A DNA stretch of 64,000 bases from UBA1783 sp033808805 (GTDB lineage Bacteria; Bacillota_I; Bacilli_A; Erysipelotrichales; Erysipelotrichaceae). Positions 1 to 7,258 of the stretch are shown in pieces. Both the position numbers and the translations under genes were made by a program. How positions within the stretch are numbered: the first letter of the stretch is position 1; the number at the start of each line of letters is the position of its first letter. The notes under the pieces are model-generated. The model made no database searches and was not told the origin of the DNA. It was given only the letters and a program-made list of their open reading frames with translations. The stretch is taken from contig JAPXMY010000010.1 in NCBI GenBank assembly GCA_033808805.1, positions 1-64,000 of the forward strand, given 5' to 3'.

Positions 1-343
1 ACAGACAGATCAAGTATGGTGCTGTTGATTTAAGTGAACATCCATTCAGAGTGTCCAAAACTATTTCATAAAAGACATCTTTCTTTATCTTCATATATGA
101 TGTAATTGTCTGACTGTCATATATGAATAATTTTCCACACTCCTTACACTGGTATCTTTGCTTGTTGTTCAGGATACCTTTTTTTATCATTCGACTTTCC
201 TTATGACAGTGTGGGCAGACTGGTGGTCTGGTGTTCTTGAGTTCTTCATTAAGATTGAACTGATCCTTCAACCAAATTTCTAATCTTTTTCTTTGGTTTT
301 CGGATAATTGAGCCAATGTTTTCAATAATTCCTGTTGTTTCAT
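1..343 (-). CDS. IS1595-type transposase, N-terminal part (runs off window)
   Basis: The minus strand reads an open frame from ATG at 343 down to base 1, about 114 residues without a stop. It has a zinc ribbon (CPHC and CKEC pairs about 20 residues apart) followed by a basic stretch, the layout of the N-terminal domain of IS1595/ISXO2-type DDE transposases. The catalytic domain would lie beyond the left edge. A second, damaged copy of the same sequence lies at about 4880-5165, and the two align past the start codon to about base 435, so that is near the outer end of the element. The family is inferred from motif layout; I could not compare it with a database. Confidence 0.7.
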   Translation of the reverse strand, partial: MKQQELLKTLAQLSENQRKRLEIWLKDQFNLNEELKNTRPPVCPHCHKESRMIKKGILNNKQRYQCKECGKLFIYDSQTITSYMKIKKDVFYEIVLDTLNGCSLKSTAPYLICL

Positions 344-643
344 ATGTTATGTACCTCTTCCAGTAATAACATACTTCATTTTTTTCTTTATCTATGGGTC
401 TTTTTATGGACACAGGTATATTATTGGTTAATTAAGCGTTTTTATTTTACTTTTTTATTTACAAGAATATTGTTGTATTTTATAATTTAATTAGGTAGCA
501 GATAAGCATATAAAGGCAATAATATTAGGCTACATAAGAATAAATTTTATGTTGTTCTTTTATAAAAAGGTGTTAAACCCAAATGAAGCTAGAATTATTA
601 TTTATACATACTTTTAATTTCATATAAAGGAGGTCGTATTATT
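344..643. promoter_or_regulatory. IS outer end plus candidate promoter for the 644 gene
   Basis: This gene-free stretch starts with the outer end of the IS1595-like copy (to about 435, by similarity with 5077-5165). After it is a plausible sigma-A promoter reading right: TTTACA at 458-463, a 17-base spacer and TATAAT at 481-486. Transcription would start near 493, leaving a leader of about 150 bases before the ATG at 644. I see no convincing RNA structure in that leader. Confidence 0.5.
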
Positions 644-1200
644 ATGAAAAAAGTACTTTTACTCTTAATGTCATTTTTCCTTTGCTTTTGTATTATTGAT
701 AAAAGTGATGCGAAATTAAAGCGTATTCTAACTATAGAGTTTTATCTGTTCCGAATTTCCAACAATCTAACTCTAACACATGTTGGGTTGCGGTAGGGAC
801 TGCAATTCTTCATTCTAAAGGGTATTTGATTACTTATGTTCAGTATAGAAATGCTTGTGGAGTTACTTATGATAGAACAGCTACTATTTTCGAAATTAGA
901 AGAGGTTTTATCGCTTATAATCAAAGTCACTCAACTGCTATCACGGGATACCTTACTTTTAATCAGATTATGCAACAGATTGATGGTTATAGTGCTGCTG
1001 TAGTTGTGGGATGGAAAGATACTTCTTCTACAAACAATACTGGTCATGTAGTTGCTTTAAAGGGGTATAATAGTTCAAATAATATGGTTTATTATATGGA
1101 TCCTGCTGTTGGAACCACTTATATTTTAAATTACAATACATTTGTTAACTATAGTGCTTATAGTTTTGAGTGGTACCAAACAGTTTATAATATCTATTAA
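644..1200 (+). pseudogene. Secreted papain-like (C39-like) cysteine protease, frameshifted
   Basis: ATG at 644 follows an AGGAGGT site and opens a clear signal peptide (MKK, a Leu/Phe-rich core, then SDA). That frame stops at about 796, while the mature protein continues in another frame to 1200. The shift therefore lies between about 709 and 780. The downstream frame has NTCWVAVGTA, like the catalytic Cys-Trp helix start of papain/C39-like peptidases, and GHVVALKGYN, like the catalytic His region, followed by a YYMDPA strand. In this family such proteins are exported proteases or toxins. As sequenced, the signal peptide and enzyme are in different frames, so the gene is probably inactive unless the indel is a sequencing error. 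The next gene follows 26 bases later and may be co-transcribed. Confidence 0.6.
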
Positions 1201-1226
1201 TTAAATTAAAAAGACAGGAGGCTTAT

Positions 1227-2033
1227 ATGAAGAAAAGATTATTTATAATATTTTGCTTATTTTCATTTCTTGTTTTCCCTATAAATACAAAAGCTGAAGA
1301 GGCTCCAGATTCAATGAGGCAAGAAATCTTTAAAGAATGGGACTTAATAACTTCATTTATGGAAGCGGAATATTCTGATTTGTTTGAAAATAAATCAGAA
1401 ATAAAGGAATGTGATGTATCAAATGGATTAAGATATAGTACACTTAATTTATACTTGCTAATAGATAACGAAATAAAAAATTTAGAGGAACTAAAGATAA
1501 AGAACGATAAGAAAGAATTTTTGTTCTATACTAAATATAATGACAAAGGAATTATATTAATTGAAATGTACGAAGAAAAGGGCGTATATTCTTTTGGAGC
1601 TATAGGCGGGAAAGCTAATGCTTTTAAGGATGCCATAGATTTAATGTCGAGGCTAACAAAAGAAGATGAATTCAATTTGTATCGAATTTCTGTATATGAT
1701 TATCTGTTAACATATGTAAATGATGGTGTAGAATACGTTATTCCTTTTTCTCATGGTGATAAATTAATTGAAGATTATTATCAAGTGCAAAATATTGCAC
1801 AACTACCAACAGTTGAAGACTTTTTAAAACAGCAAAAAGAAAAAATGGTAGAAATAAAAGAAGAAATTGAACAGTTTCAAAAACTTCATCCTAATGAAGT
1901 AATGTATGGTATAGATTATCATATTAACCTTTTACCTAAAAAAGAAAATAATATTTTTGTTTATGGTTTTCTGGTTGCTTCTGCAGTGCTGTTTATTGTC
2001 GTGGTTTTTAAGAAAGATAAGGCTAAAGCATAA
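1227..2033 (+). CDS. Exported, C-terminally membrane-anchored protein of unknown function
   Basis: The 268-residue product is preceded by ACAGGAGGC. It has a signal peptide (residues 1-24, cleavage likely after NTKA), a mixed, acidic extracellular part, a coiled-coil-like EEIEQFQK region near 205-225, and a transmembrane segment near 243-260 followed by a lysine-rich tail. It is therefore predicted to sit on the outside of the membrane with its C-terminus in the cytoplasm. I do not recognise the domain. Its position directly after the broken protease gene suggests a former partner, such as an immunity, processing or substrate protein, but that is inference from adjacency only. Confidence 0.75.
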   Translation: MKKRLFIIFCLFSFLVFPINTKAEEAPDSMRQEIFKEWDLITSFMEAEYSDLFENKSEIKECDVSNGLRYSTLNLYLLIDNEIKNLEELKIKNDKKEFLFYTKYNDKGIILIEMYEEKGVYSFGAIGGKANAFKDAIDLMSRLTKEDEFNLYRISVYDYLLTYVNDGVEYVIPFSHGDKLIEDYYQVQNIAQLPTVEDFLKQQKEKMVEIKEEIEQFQKLHPNEVMYGIDYHINLLPKKENNIFVYGFLVASAVLFIVVVFKKDKAKA

Positions 2034-2202
2034 AAATAAGATTAAGGGTATTTTTCTACAACTATCTTAAAATGAGCGGTTTATAAAAAGATTTGCTTAA
2101 TTAACGAATAATATACCTAGGTATCATAAACTCTACAGAATAATTGATAACACCTGGTATACTCATAGGGAACTCTAAATTTAAACTACTTTGATATACC
2201 AA

Positions 2203-2650
2203 TCATGGTTGATATGTTTCGTTGTCATTAGAATCAGCAAATCTTCTTAGAAAGATCATTAACGAAAGATACCTGTTTACATACTTGGTAGCAATACTCT
2301 TAATGTAAGCAAACATTCTCTTTATTAAGCTATGAATATAACTGGCAGTATTTAAATGTTCTACCTTATTGTAAGAAGTATGTGTCTTTAAATTTACTAA
2401 CTTACTTTCGCATACTTCAGCCAGCTGGTTGTAATAGAATGAACCATCACTGTAAATAACGGATTTATTAGAGATTCTTTTAGCGAACTGCAGTAGAATA
2501 TTTATAGTAGTTGGTTTTCTAAAACCTATTGCTCTGAATATCTCATGTCCATTTCGATCAGTTGGGATGACCATACAGACTTGCTGATGAGATATTCCAT
2601 TCATATTACTGGGCTTGCCTCTTTTGCGAGCCTTTCTTGGGTAATTAAAA
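2203..2650 (-). pseudogene. IS1595-type transposase, C-terminal fragment
   Basis: The open minus-strand frame begins upstream of any start codon (RKARKRGKPSNMNGIS continues into it), so this is a truncated gene. It carries VIYSDGSFYYNQLAE and HLNTASYIHSLIKR, which match the second half of the ISXO2-type DDE domain (catalytic Asp and the HLN signature), and ends in VNRYLSLMIFLRRF. The zinc-ribbon half and about 100 middle residues are missing. It may be the tail of the damaged copy whose start lies at about 4880-5076 in the same orientation, the two halves being separated by later insertions. Confidence 0.7.
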
Positions 2651-2700
2651 AAGATTAGGGGATTTGGGGGTAAACTTTGGGGGCTGCACCAAAAGAAGTG

Positions 2701-2728
2701 AAAAGGTGACTGAAAAAATCACCTTTTT
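2701..2728 (-). terminator. Terminator after the ISL3-like transposase
   Basis: AAAAGGTGA (2701-2709) and TCACCTTTT (2719-2727) form a 9-bp stem 18 bases downstream of the transposase stop at 2746. Read on the minus strand, the element should stop its own transcription here. Confidence 0.55.
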
Positions 2729-2745
2729 GTCTGCTTTATTCCTTT

Positions 2746-4190
2746 CTATTTATCTTTCTTAGGATGTATTTCATCCAGTGTTTTAGGCACAGCTAACATA
2801 GGTTGATTGTCTCTAACAATCCATAAAATCCTATTTCTAATATAATCAAAGTTTTTAAACCCTCTAGCTGTTCTTTTTAAGTCTTTTGGTAACCTATTAA
2901 ATGATTCTATAGGTCCATTAGATAATCTTCTTAATTTAATTTTTCCATCTATTTCTTTTTCCATACAGAAGAAAGAATTTATAATCTCCTGCTTATACTT
3001 GATAAGTAAAGAAGCGAATTCAGTAAATATTGAATCTTTACTTTTGATATAAATATCAATAATTTCTTCTAATTCACATTTAATTTCATTTTTATCTTTT
3101 CCAGTATTTCTACTATTGAAGTCTGAGTATATGTTTTTAAGGTTTCTAATTCTCATAAATCTCTTATCAATTTTAAAAAACAGTTCTTCCAATATATTAG
3201 TATTAACATATCCAGATAATTTCGAATTATAATTCATTTCATCATTATATTTTATAGATTCAGTGTTTTACAGAAGGAAAAATTTATAGTTTTTAAGCAA
3301 GTAAATCTCTTTACTATCAGGTGGATTATCAATAATTATATTTCTCTGTTTTATTAGTTGTTCATCTCTTTTTTGGAGTCTTTTTTTAACTTGATTAATA
3401 TAATTGTTTATTGATCTATTTAGCCAACTTATAACATGAAAAGAGTCAACTATAGCCACACTGTTGTAAAAATAATTTTTTGTATAGTTAATATAAGGGT
3501 TATACATGTCACAAATAAGAAATTTAACTGTTTTTCTCTCCTTTAATGGAATGTTCGAAAAATATCTTTGAGTATCTTCTTTTCTTCGACTAATAACGAT
3601 ATCAACGATATTTCCTGTTTCAAAATCCATTAACACCAAAGCATATTTATGATTAGAATCAATATTTAAAAAGACTTCATCGACGCATAATATTTTAGGA
3701 AGAAGCAGTCTTTTACAATCCACAAACTGCATAAAATAATTAGTTACTGTTACTGAAGACATCCCAAACATTTTTCTATATCTACAGCTGTATTATTGGG
3801 ATTCTTCATTTCTTTACATATTTGAAATTGAATCAATGTTGGGGTTTGTTTGTGCTTTCCTATAAAAGAAAATGAATCGTTTTCACAATAATAACAACTA
3901 TCATTAGTACATTTCCATCTTCTCTGTAAAAGTGTTAATTCTAATCTGTATCCATCTTGGAATATTTGATGTTTTATGTTTCTTCTTGTGATTCCTTTAG
4001 AATGCATCCTACTATGACATAATGGACAATAATGTTCTGTTATTTCTTTTTCTACACACACCTTTCTAATGTTTTCTTCTTCGCTATAATCTATTATTTT
4101 AAGGTTTTCATCTTTTAATCCTAATAGATTAGTGATAATATAATTTTGGTTAATAATTATATGAAGGCAGACTTTCATATAATAAAACAA
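2746..4190 (-). pseudogene. ISL3-type transposase, broken by a frameshift and a stop
   Basis: Three minus-strand pieces together make one ISL3-type transposase. Piece one (4190-3750) has the N-terminal zinc finger (CPLCHSRMHSKG, then CTNDSCYYC). Piece two (3771-3268) has the first catalytic Asp in LCVDEVF and the second in ICDMYNPY. Piece three (3237-2746) has the catalytic Glu in NGPIESFN and the RGFKNFDYIRNRI tail. Pieces one and two are in different frames, so there is an indel near 3750-3771. Pieces two and three are in the same frame, separated only by a TAA at 3268-3270. All three catalytic residues survive, so the inactivation looks recent. Confidence 0.8.
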
Positions 4191-4223
4191 AATCCGGAAT
4201 AGTCAAACTACTACCGGATTTTT
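4191..4223 (+). terminator. Inward-facing terminator hairpin at IS edge
   Basis: AATCCGG (4191-4197) pairs with CCGGATT (4214-4220) and is followed by a short T run. It lies just upstream of the transposase start and faces out through the right end. Insertion sequences often carry such hairpins against external transcription; that role is inferred. Confidence 0.4.
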
Positions 4224-4506
4224 AAATTCTAATTTCGCCCCCAAAGTTTGGCCCAAACTTTGGGGACTGAACTAAAATGAGTTAAACAGAGAAATTTTAG
4301 GGTTTGTTCCAATCTTTTATGGTCACTTTTAGGGTGAGATGGATATGGAATAAAATGAAATAAGACCCTAAAACTTTACAAAAAGCGAAAGAAACGAAGA
4401 GCAAAATCGTTTCTTTTTTAGTGGTTGTAACCACATATAATACAAGTATGTATTGCTGGCTATTTAATTTTTGGTTGGTATTATAAAAACCTTTTTTTAT
4501 CATAGC

Positions 4507-4562
4507 GGGGACAACCTTTAAGTTTTCGTGGGGATACCCTTTAAGTTTTAATGGGGACAATA
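4507..4562. repeat. 23-base direct repeats
   Basis: GGGGACAA, CTTTAAGTTTT and a short spacer recur with a period of exactly 23 bases, starting at 4507, 4530 and (partially) 4553. They lie inside the IS remnant and look like a second, different set of transposase-binding end repeats. Confidence 0.55.
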
Positions 4563-4623
4563 AAAAACCTTCATATTGTATTATTTTACTGAGATAAAAA
4601 ACCATATGAAGTGAGTCAATATA

Positions 4624-4795
4624 TGAAAATAAAAGATTTTGTCACAATAGTTCAGAATATCGAACAAGAAGATATAGAAAATATAAATACTATTAATGAC
4701 TTCTGAAAATCCTTTGATATTATTCTAACCCTTAAGCAACCAAACTAACGTGTATATATTGTGGTGGTCATATAAAATCCAGTGGATTATTTGTT
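4624..4795 (+). pseudogene. Decayed ISL3-like transposase N-terminus
   Basis: From ATG at 4624 the plus strand reads MKIKDFVTIVQNIEQEDIEN and stops after 27 residues. In shifted frames it continues with FDIILTLKQP and then LTCIYCGGHIKSSG. This order (short acidic start, strand, CxxC zinc-finger half) fits the beginning of an ISL3-type transposase. At least two frameshifts and loss of everything downstream make it a fossil. Confidence 0.4.
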
Positions 4796-4877
4796 TTGCT
4801 ATTTTGACCCTAAAAGTCCCCCTAAAAGTTAAGACCCTAAAACTGCCCCCAAAAGTCTAGACCCTAAAAGATTTCGA

Positions 4878-5076
4878 TTACCCCGATATCTTTGCTTGTT
4901 ATTCAAGATTCCTTTTTTTATCATTCGACTTTCCTTATAACAGTGCGGACAGAATTGTGGTTCAGTGTTTTTAAGTTCTTCATTAAGATTGAGCTGATCC
5001 TTAAGCCATATTTTTAATCTTTTTCTTTGGCTTTCTGACAATTGAGTCAATGTTTTTAATAATTGCTGTTGTTCAT
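4878..5076 (-). pseudogene. IS1595-type transposase, N-terminal fragment (second copy)
   Basis: This is nearly the same sequence as the copy at the left edge. It includes the CPHC zinc-ribbon half, the KKGILNNKQRY segment and the bases upstream of the start. Relative to the left copy, one base is missing right after the ATG at 5074-5076, which throws the start out of frame, and similarity ends at about 4878 just before the second zinc-ribbon pair. It is therefore both frameshifted and truncated. Confidence 0.7.
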
Positions 5077-5194
5077 ATGTTGTGTATCTCTTTCAGTAAT
5101 GACATACTTTATTTTTAACTTTATCTATGAACCTTTTTATGAATACGGGTATATTGTCAGCTAATGAATCGAAAAGATTTTATCAACAAAGTTG

Positions 5195-5244
5195 TTGACA
5201 TATGCCAGAAACGATGTATAATATTAGTAGATGGCATATGCCAT
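5195..5244 (+). promoter_or_regulatory. Promoter with palindromic operator for the metal-cluster locus
   Basis: TTGACA at 5195-5200, a 16-base spacer and TATAAT at 5217-5222 make a near-consensus promoter. ATGGCATATGCCAT at 5231-5244 is a perfect 14-base palindrome a few bases past the predicted start site. A related ACATATGCCA overlaps the -35 box at 5198-5207. Two copies of CATATGCC placed so as to block RNA polymerase look like an operator. The DUF134 helix-turn-helix protein of the same locus is the obvious candidate to bind it (inference). Confidence 0.65.
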
Positions 5245-5266
5245 TAATAAAAAGGAGGTGAAAATT

Positions 5267-5566
5267 ATGCCAAGAAGAGATGGAAAAGGACCAAGAGGTT
5301 TAGGGCCAAGGACAGGAAGAAAATTAGGAACCTGTTTAGGATCTAAAACATTCAGACGTGTTGCAGGTATTGGATTAGGTATCGGAGCAGGAGTAGGTCT
5401 TGGATTAGCCTGCAGACATAGTTTCTGCCGTAGAAATGCTAGAACAGTCGAGATTGAAAATGAAAATGCAAAAACTGAAAAAGAACTTTTAGAAGAACAG
5501 AGAGCTGTATTACAGGCGCAACTTGATGCCGTAAATGAACAGTTAGATAGCTATAATGAAGATTAG
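5267..5566 (+). CDS. DUF5320-like small glycine/arginine-rich protein
   Basis: The start at 5267 is set by AAGGAGGTG at 5251-5259; an in-frame ATG at 5231 lies inside the operator palindrome and has no binding site. The 99-residue product begins with the family-like MPRRDGKGPRGLGP. It has a glycine-rich hydrophobic stretch (about 33-47), then CRHSFCRRN with two cysteines, and ends in a Glu/Gln-rich coiled coil (about 62-97). Members of this family are often found beside NifX/orange-protein and MinD-ferredoxin genes, as here. The molecular role is unknown; the cysteines and coiled coil suggest a small metal-binding or scaffold partner. Confidence 0.75.
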   Translation: MPRRDGKGPRGLGPRTGRKLGTCLGSKTFRRVAGIGLGIGAGVGLGLACRHSFCRRNARTVEIENENAKTEKELLEEQRAVLQAQLDAVNEQLDSYNED

Positions 5567-5570
5567 AAAC

Positions 5571-5593
5571 AACCAGAATAACTCTGGTTTTTT
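5571..5593 (+). terminator. Internal terminator/attenuator
   Basis: AACCAGA (5571-5577) and TCTGGTT (5583-5589) form a 7-bp hairpin with a 5-base loop and a run of six T. It lies between the DUF5320 and DUF134 genes, so the first small gene is probably made in excess over the rest of the locus. Confidence 0.65.
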
Positions 5594-5620
5594 CTAATCG
5601 AAGTTTGGAGGTGATTAGAT

Positions 5621-5983
5621 ATGGCAAGACCAGTTAAGTTTAGAAGAGTATGTAATTTGCCTAGAAATAGAAGATTTGGACCACTTGATCTGGCTTTGGA
5701 TGAAAAGAATCTCATTGTTATGACAGTGGATGAATATGAAACCATCAGATTGATAGATTTGGAAAACTATAATCAGGAAGAGTGTGCCAGACAGATGAAT
5801 ATCGCTCGCAGCACTGTTCAGGGAATATATATTGAAGCCAGAAAAAAACTAGCAGACTCATTAGTAAATGGAAGACCTTTAATAATTGAAGGTGGAAGAT
5901 ATCGTCTTTGTGATGGACAGGAAAATCAGTGTACTTTTGGCTGTAACAGGCAAAGACGTGGCAGACGTTTTAAAGATAATTAA
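5621..5983 (+). CDS. DUF134 family DNA-binding protein
   Basis: The 120-residue protein starts after TTTGGAGGTG. It has the family-typical start (MARPVKFRRVCNLP), a middle section with DEYETIRLIDLENYNQEECA followed by the helix-turn-helix segment MNIARSTVQGIYIEARKKLA (like sigma-70 region 4), and a C-terminal Cys-containing, Arg-rich tail. DUF134 proteins are small predicted regulators that accompany NifX-like and MinD-ferredoxin genes. The cysteines (RLCDG, CTFGC) may bind a metal or Fe-S cluster, which would fit a sensor for this locus. It probably controls the palindromic promoter at 5195; that link is inference. Confidence 0.85.
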   Translation: MARPVKFRRVCNLPRNRRFGPLDLALDEKNLIVMTVDEYETIRLIDLENYNQEECARQMNIARSTVQGIYIEARKKLADSLVNGRPLIIEGGRYRLCDGQENQCTFGCNRQRRGRRFKDN

Positions 5984-6027
5984 AAACAATAAATGTTTAT
6001 AATACTTGAAAATGAAAGGAGAATTAT

Positions 6028-6396
6028 ATGAAATTAGCAATACCAACAGAAAACAAAACATTAGAAACTAAAGTGCATCCTTCTTTTGGAAGAGCACCAT
6101 ATTTTCTAATTTATGATGTAGATACTAAAGAAAGTAAATTTATTGAAAACACTGCGGCAACAAGTACTGGAGGTGCTGGAATTAAAGCTGCTCAAATTAT
6201 TGTCGATAGTAATGTAGACACTTTACTTACTGCACAGCTGGGGGGAAATGCAGCTGCAGTATTAAAACCAGCTGATGTCAAAATATATAAATCAGTTACT
6301 GGTTCTCTACAAGATAATATTGATGCTTTTGTTGATGGTAAGCTGTCTTTGCTGGATAATGTTCACGCTGGTTATCATGGGCGCAGGATGAGATAA
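6028..6396 (+). CDS. NifX/NifB-like (orange protein family) protein
   Basis: The 122-residue protein belongs to the dinitrogenase iron-molybdenum cofactor biosynthesis fold: MKLAIPTENKTLETKVHPSF, a central AATSTGGAGIKAAQIIVDSN, and VDTLLTAQLGGNAA. Family members bind Fe-S or Mo/Cu-S clusters in nitrogenase cofactor assembly or, outside nitrogen fixers, in the orange-protein complex. No nif structural genes are visible here, so a non-nitrogenase role is likely. It is preceded by AAAGGAG, and its stop is one base from the next ATG, so it is tightly coupled to the MinD-like ATPases. Confidence 0.85.
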   Translation: MKLAIPTENKTLETKVHPSFGRAPYFLIYDVDTKESKFIENTAATSTGGAGIKAAQIIVDSNVDTLLTAQLGGNAAAVLKPADVKIYKSVTGSLQDNIDAFVDGKLSLLDNVHAGYHGRRMR

Positions 6397-6397
6397 T

Positions 6398-7258
6398 ATG
6401 AAAATAGCTGTGCTAAGTGGCAAAGGCGGAACAGGTAAGACATTGGTGTCAGTGAATTTAGCAGCAGTATCCAAACAAGCCACTTATATTGATTGTGATG
6501 TCGAAGAAGTCAATGGGCATCTGTTTTTTAAGCCTGAGTGGATTCAGCAAAAAGATATAGCAGTAAAAATACCACAGGTAGATGAAAAGATATGTGATGG
6601 ATGCCGCCAGTGTGTTGACTTCTGTAAGTTCAATGCTCTTGCCTATATAAAAGATAAACTTAATATATTTGAAGAGATATGTCATTTTTGTGGTGGCTGT
6701 ATGCTGGTTTGTCCACAGAAGGCATTGACGGAGAAAGACAAAATAATCGGAACAATTCATCAAGGGGTTTCTGATAATGTAACTATCTTTACAGGAATAT
6801 TAAAGACTGGAGAACCTTCAGGAGTTCCAATCATTAATCAGTTACTTTCCAAGGAAAATTTAAAGGAAAATGAATTGACAGTTATCGACTGCCCTCCAGG
6901 AAGTGCCTGTGTGGTTATGGAGAGTATTAAAGATGCGGATTACTGTGTCCTGGTAGCTGAGCCAACAATATTTGGTGTTGGTAATCTCAATATGGTCTAT
7001 CAGCTGGTAAAGTTATTTGATAAACCTTTTGGGGTTGTTTTAAACAAATGTTTAAAAGAAGAAAATCCAGCAGAAAAGTTCTGTCTTGATAACAATATTA
7101 AGATATTAACTAAAATTCCATTTGACGGTAAACTTGGAACTCTAAATTCAAATGGAGAAATAGTAGTCAAAATGGATGAAAAATACAAAAAACTGTTTTC
7201 TTCTTTACTTGAAACAGTTTTAAAGGAGGTGCACTATGAGACAGCTGCTGATTCTTAG
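6398..7258 (+). CDS. MinD-superfamily ATPase with inserted 4Fe-4S ferredoxin domain (1)
   Basis: The 286-residue protein has a deviant Walker A (SGKGGTGKT, residues 7-15) and switch-like DCDVEEVN. A double ferredoxin insert follows (CDGCRQCVDFC at about 66-76 and CHFCGGCMLVC at about 96-106), then the second nucleotide motif VIDCPPGSAC (about 163-172). This is the Mrp/MinD type with two 4Fe-4S clusters found next to orange-protein genes, thought to load or insert metal clusters using ATP. The start is one base past the NifX-like stop, and the end overlaps the next gene by 23 bases. The partner ATPase is a paralogue, so the pair may work as a heterodimer (inference). Confidence 0.88.
   Translation: MKIAVLSGKGGTGKTLVSVNLAAVSKQATYIDCDVEEVNGHLFFKPEWIQQKDIAVKIPQVDEKICDGCRQCVDFCKFNALAYIKDKLNIFEEICHFCGGCMLVCPQKALTEKDKIIGTIHQGVSDNVTIFTGILKTGEPSGVPIINQLLSKENLKENELTVIDCPPGSACVVMESIKDADYCVLVAEPTIFGVGNLNMVYQLVKLFDKPFGVVLNKCLKEENPAEKFCLDNNIKILTKIPFDGKLGTLNSNGEIVVKMDEKYKKLFSSLLETVLKEVHYETAADS

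Larger units (their letters stand above)
2672..4265 (-). mobile_element. ISL3-family-like insertion element, degraded
   Basis: The element carries the broken transposase at 2746-4190. AAACTTTGGGGG at 2672-2683 is matched in inverted form by CCCCCAAAGTTT at 4238-4249, so these are the likely terminal inverted repeats. A third copy, AAACTTTGGGG at 4255-4265, lies just outside in the same orientation as the left end and makes a palindrome with the right end. This could be the end of a second related element. I did not find a convincing target-site duplication. Confidence 0.5.
4290..4875. mobile_element. Remnant with IS21-like iterated end repeats
   Basis: The right end (4808-4869) has CCCTAAAA or CCCCAAAA repeated five times at alternating spacings of 12 and 15 bases, giving a 27-base period. 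The left end (4295-4334) carries TTTTAGGG twice plus one variant, in the opposite orientation. Opposed multiple end repeats are typical of IS21-family termini, where IstA binds. No istA or istB remains between them. The right end abuts the point where the IS1595-like copy at 4880-5076 loses similarity to its intact relative, which suggests insertion into that copy. The family assignment is an inference from repeat layout only. Confidence 0.4.

Noticed and set aside
344..643. tRNA or riboswitch in the leader of the 644 gene
   Set aside because: No cloverleaf, T-arm GTTC motif or known aptamer core could be found by eye.
742..930. A 62-codon minus-strand frame inside the protease pseudogene
   Set aside because: It is antisense to a clearly recognisable cysteine-protease sequence and has no binding site or motif.
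4297..4605. A 102-codon open frame on the minus strand
   Set aside because: It spans the 23-base repeats and the IS end, has no binding site, and its translation has no domain-like pattern; repeat-driven openness explains it.
4808..4869. Possible CRISPR-like array
   Set aside because: Boxes are 8 bases with 12/15-base spacing and no variable spacers of normal length; no cas genes are present. IS end repeats fit better.
5231..5266. Upstream ATG start for the DUF5320 gene
   Set aside because: That ATG is inside the operator palindrome and near the transcription start, while ATG 5267 has an excellent AAGGAGGTG.
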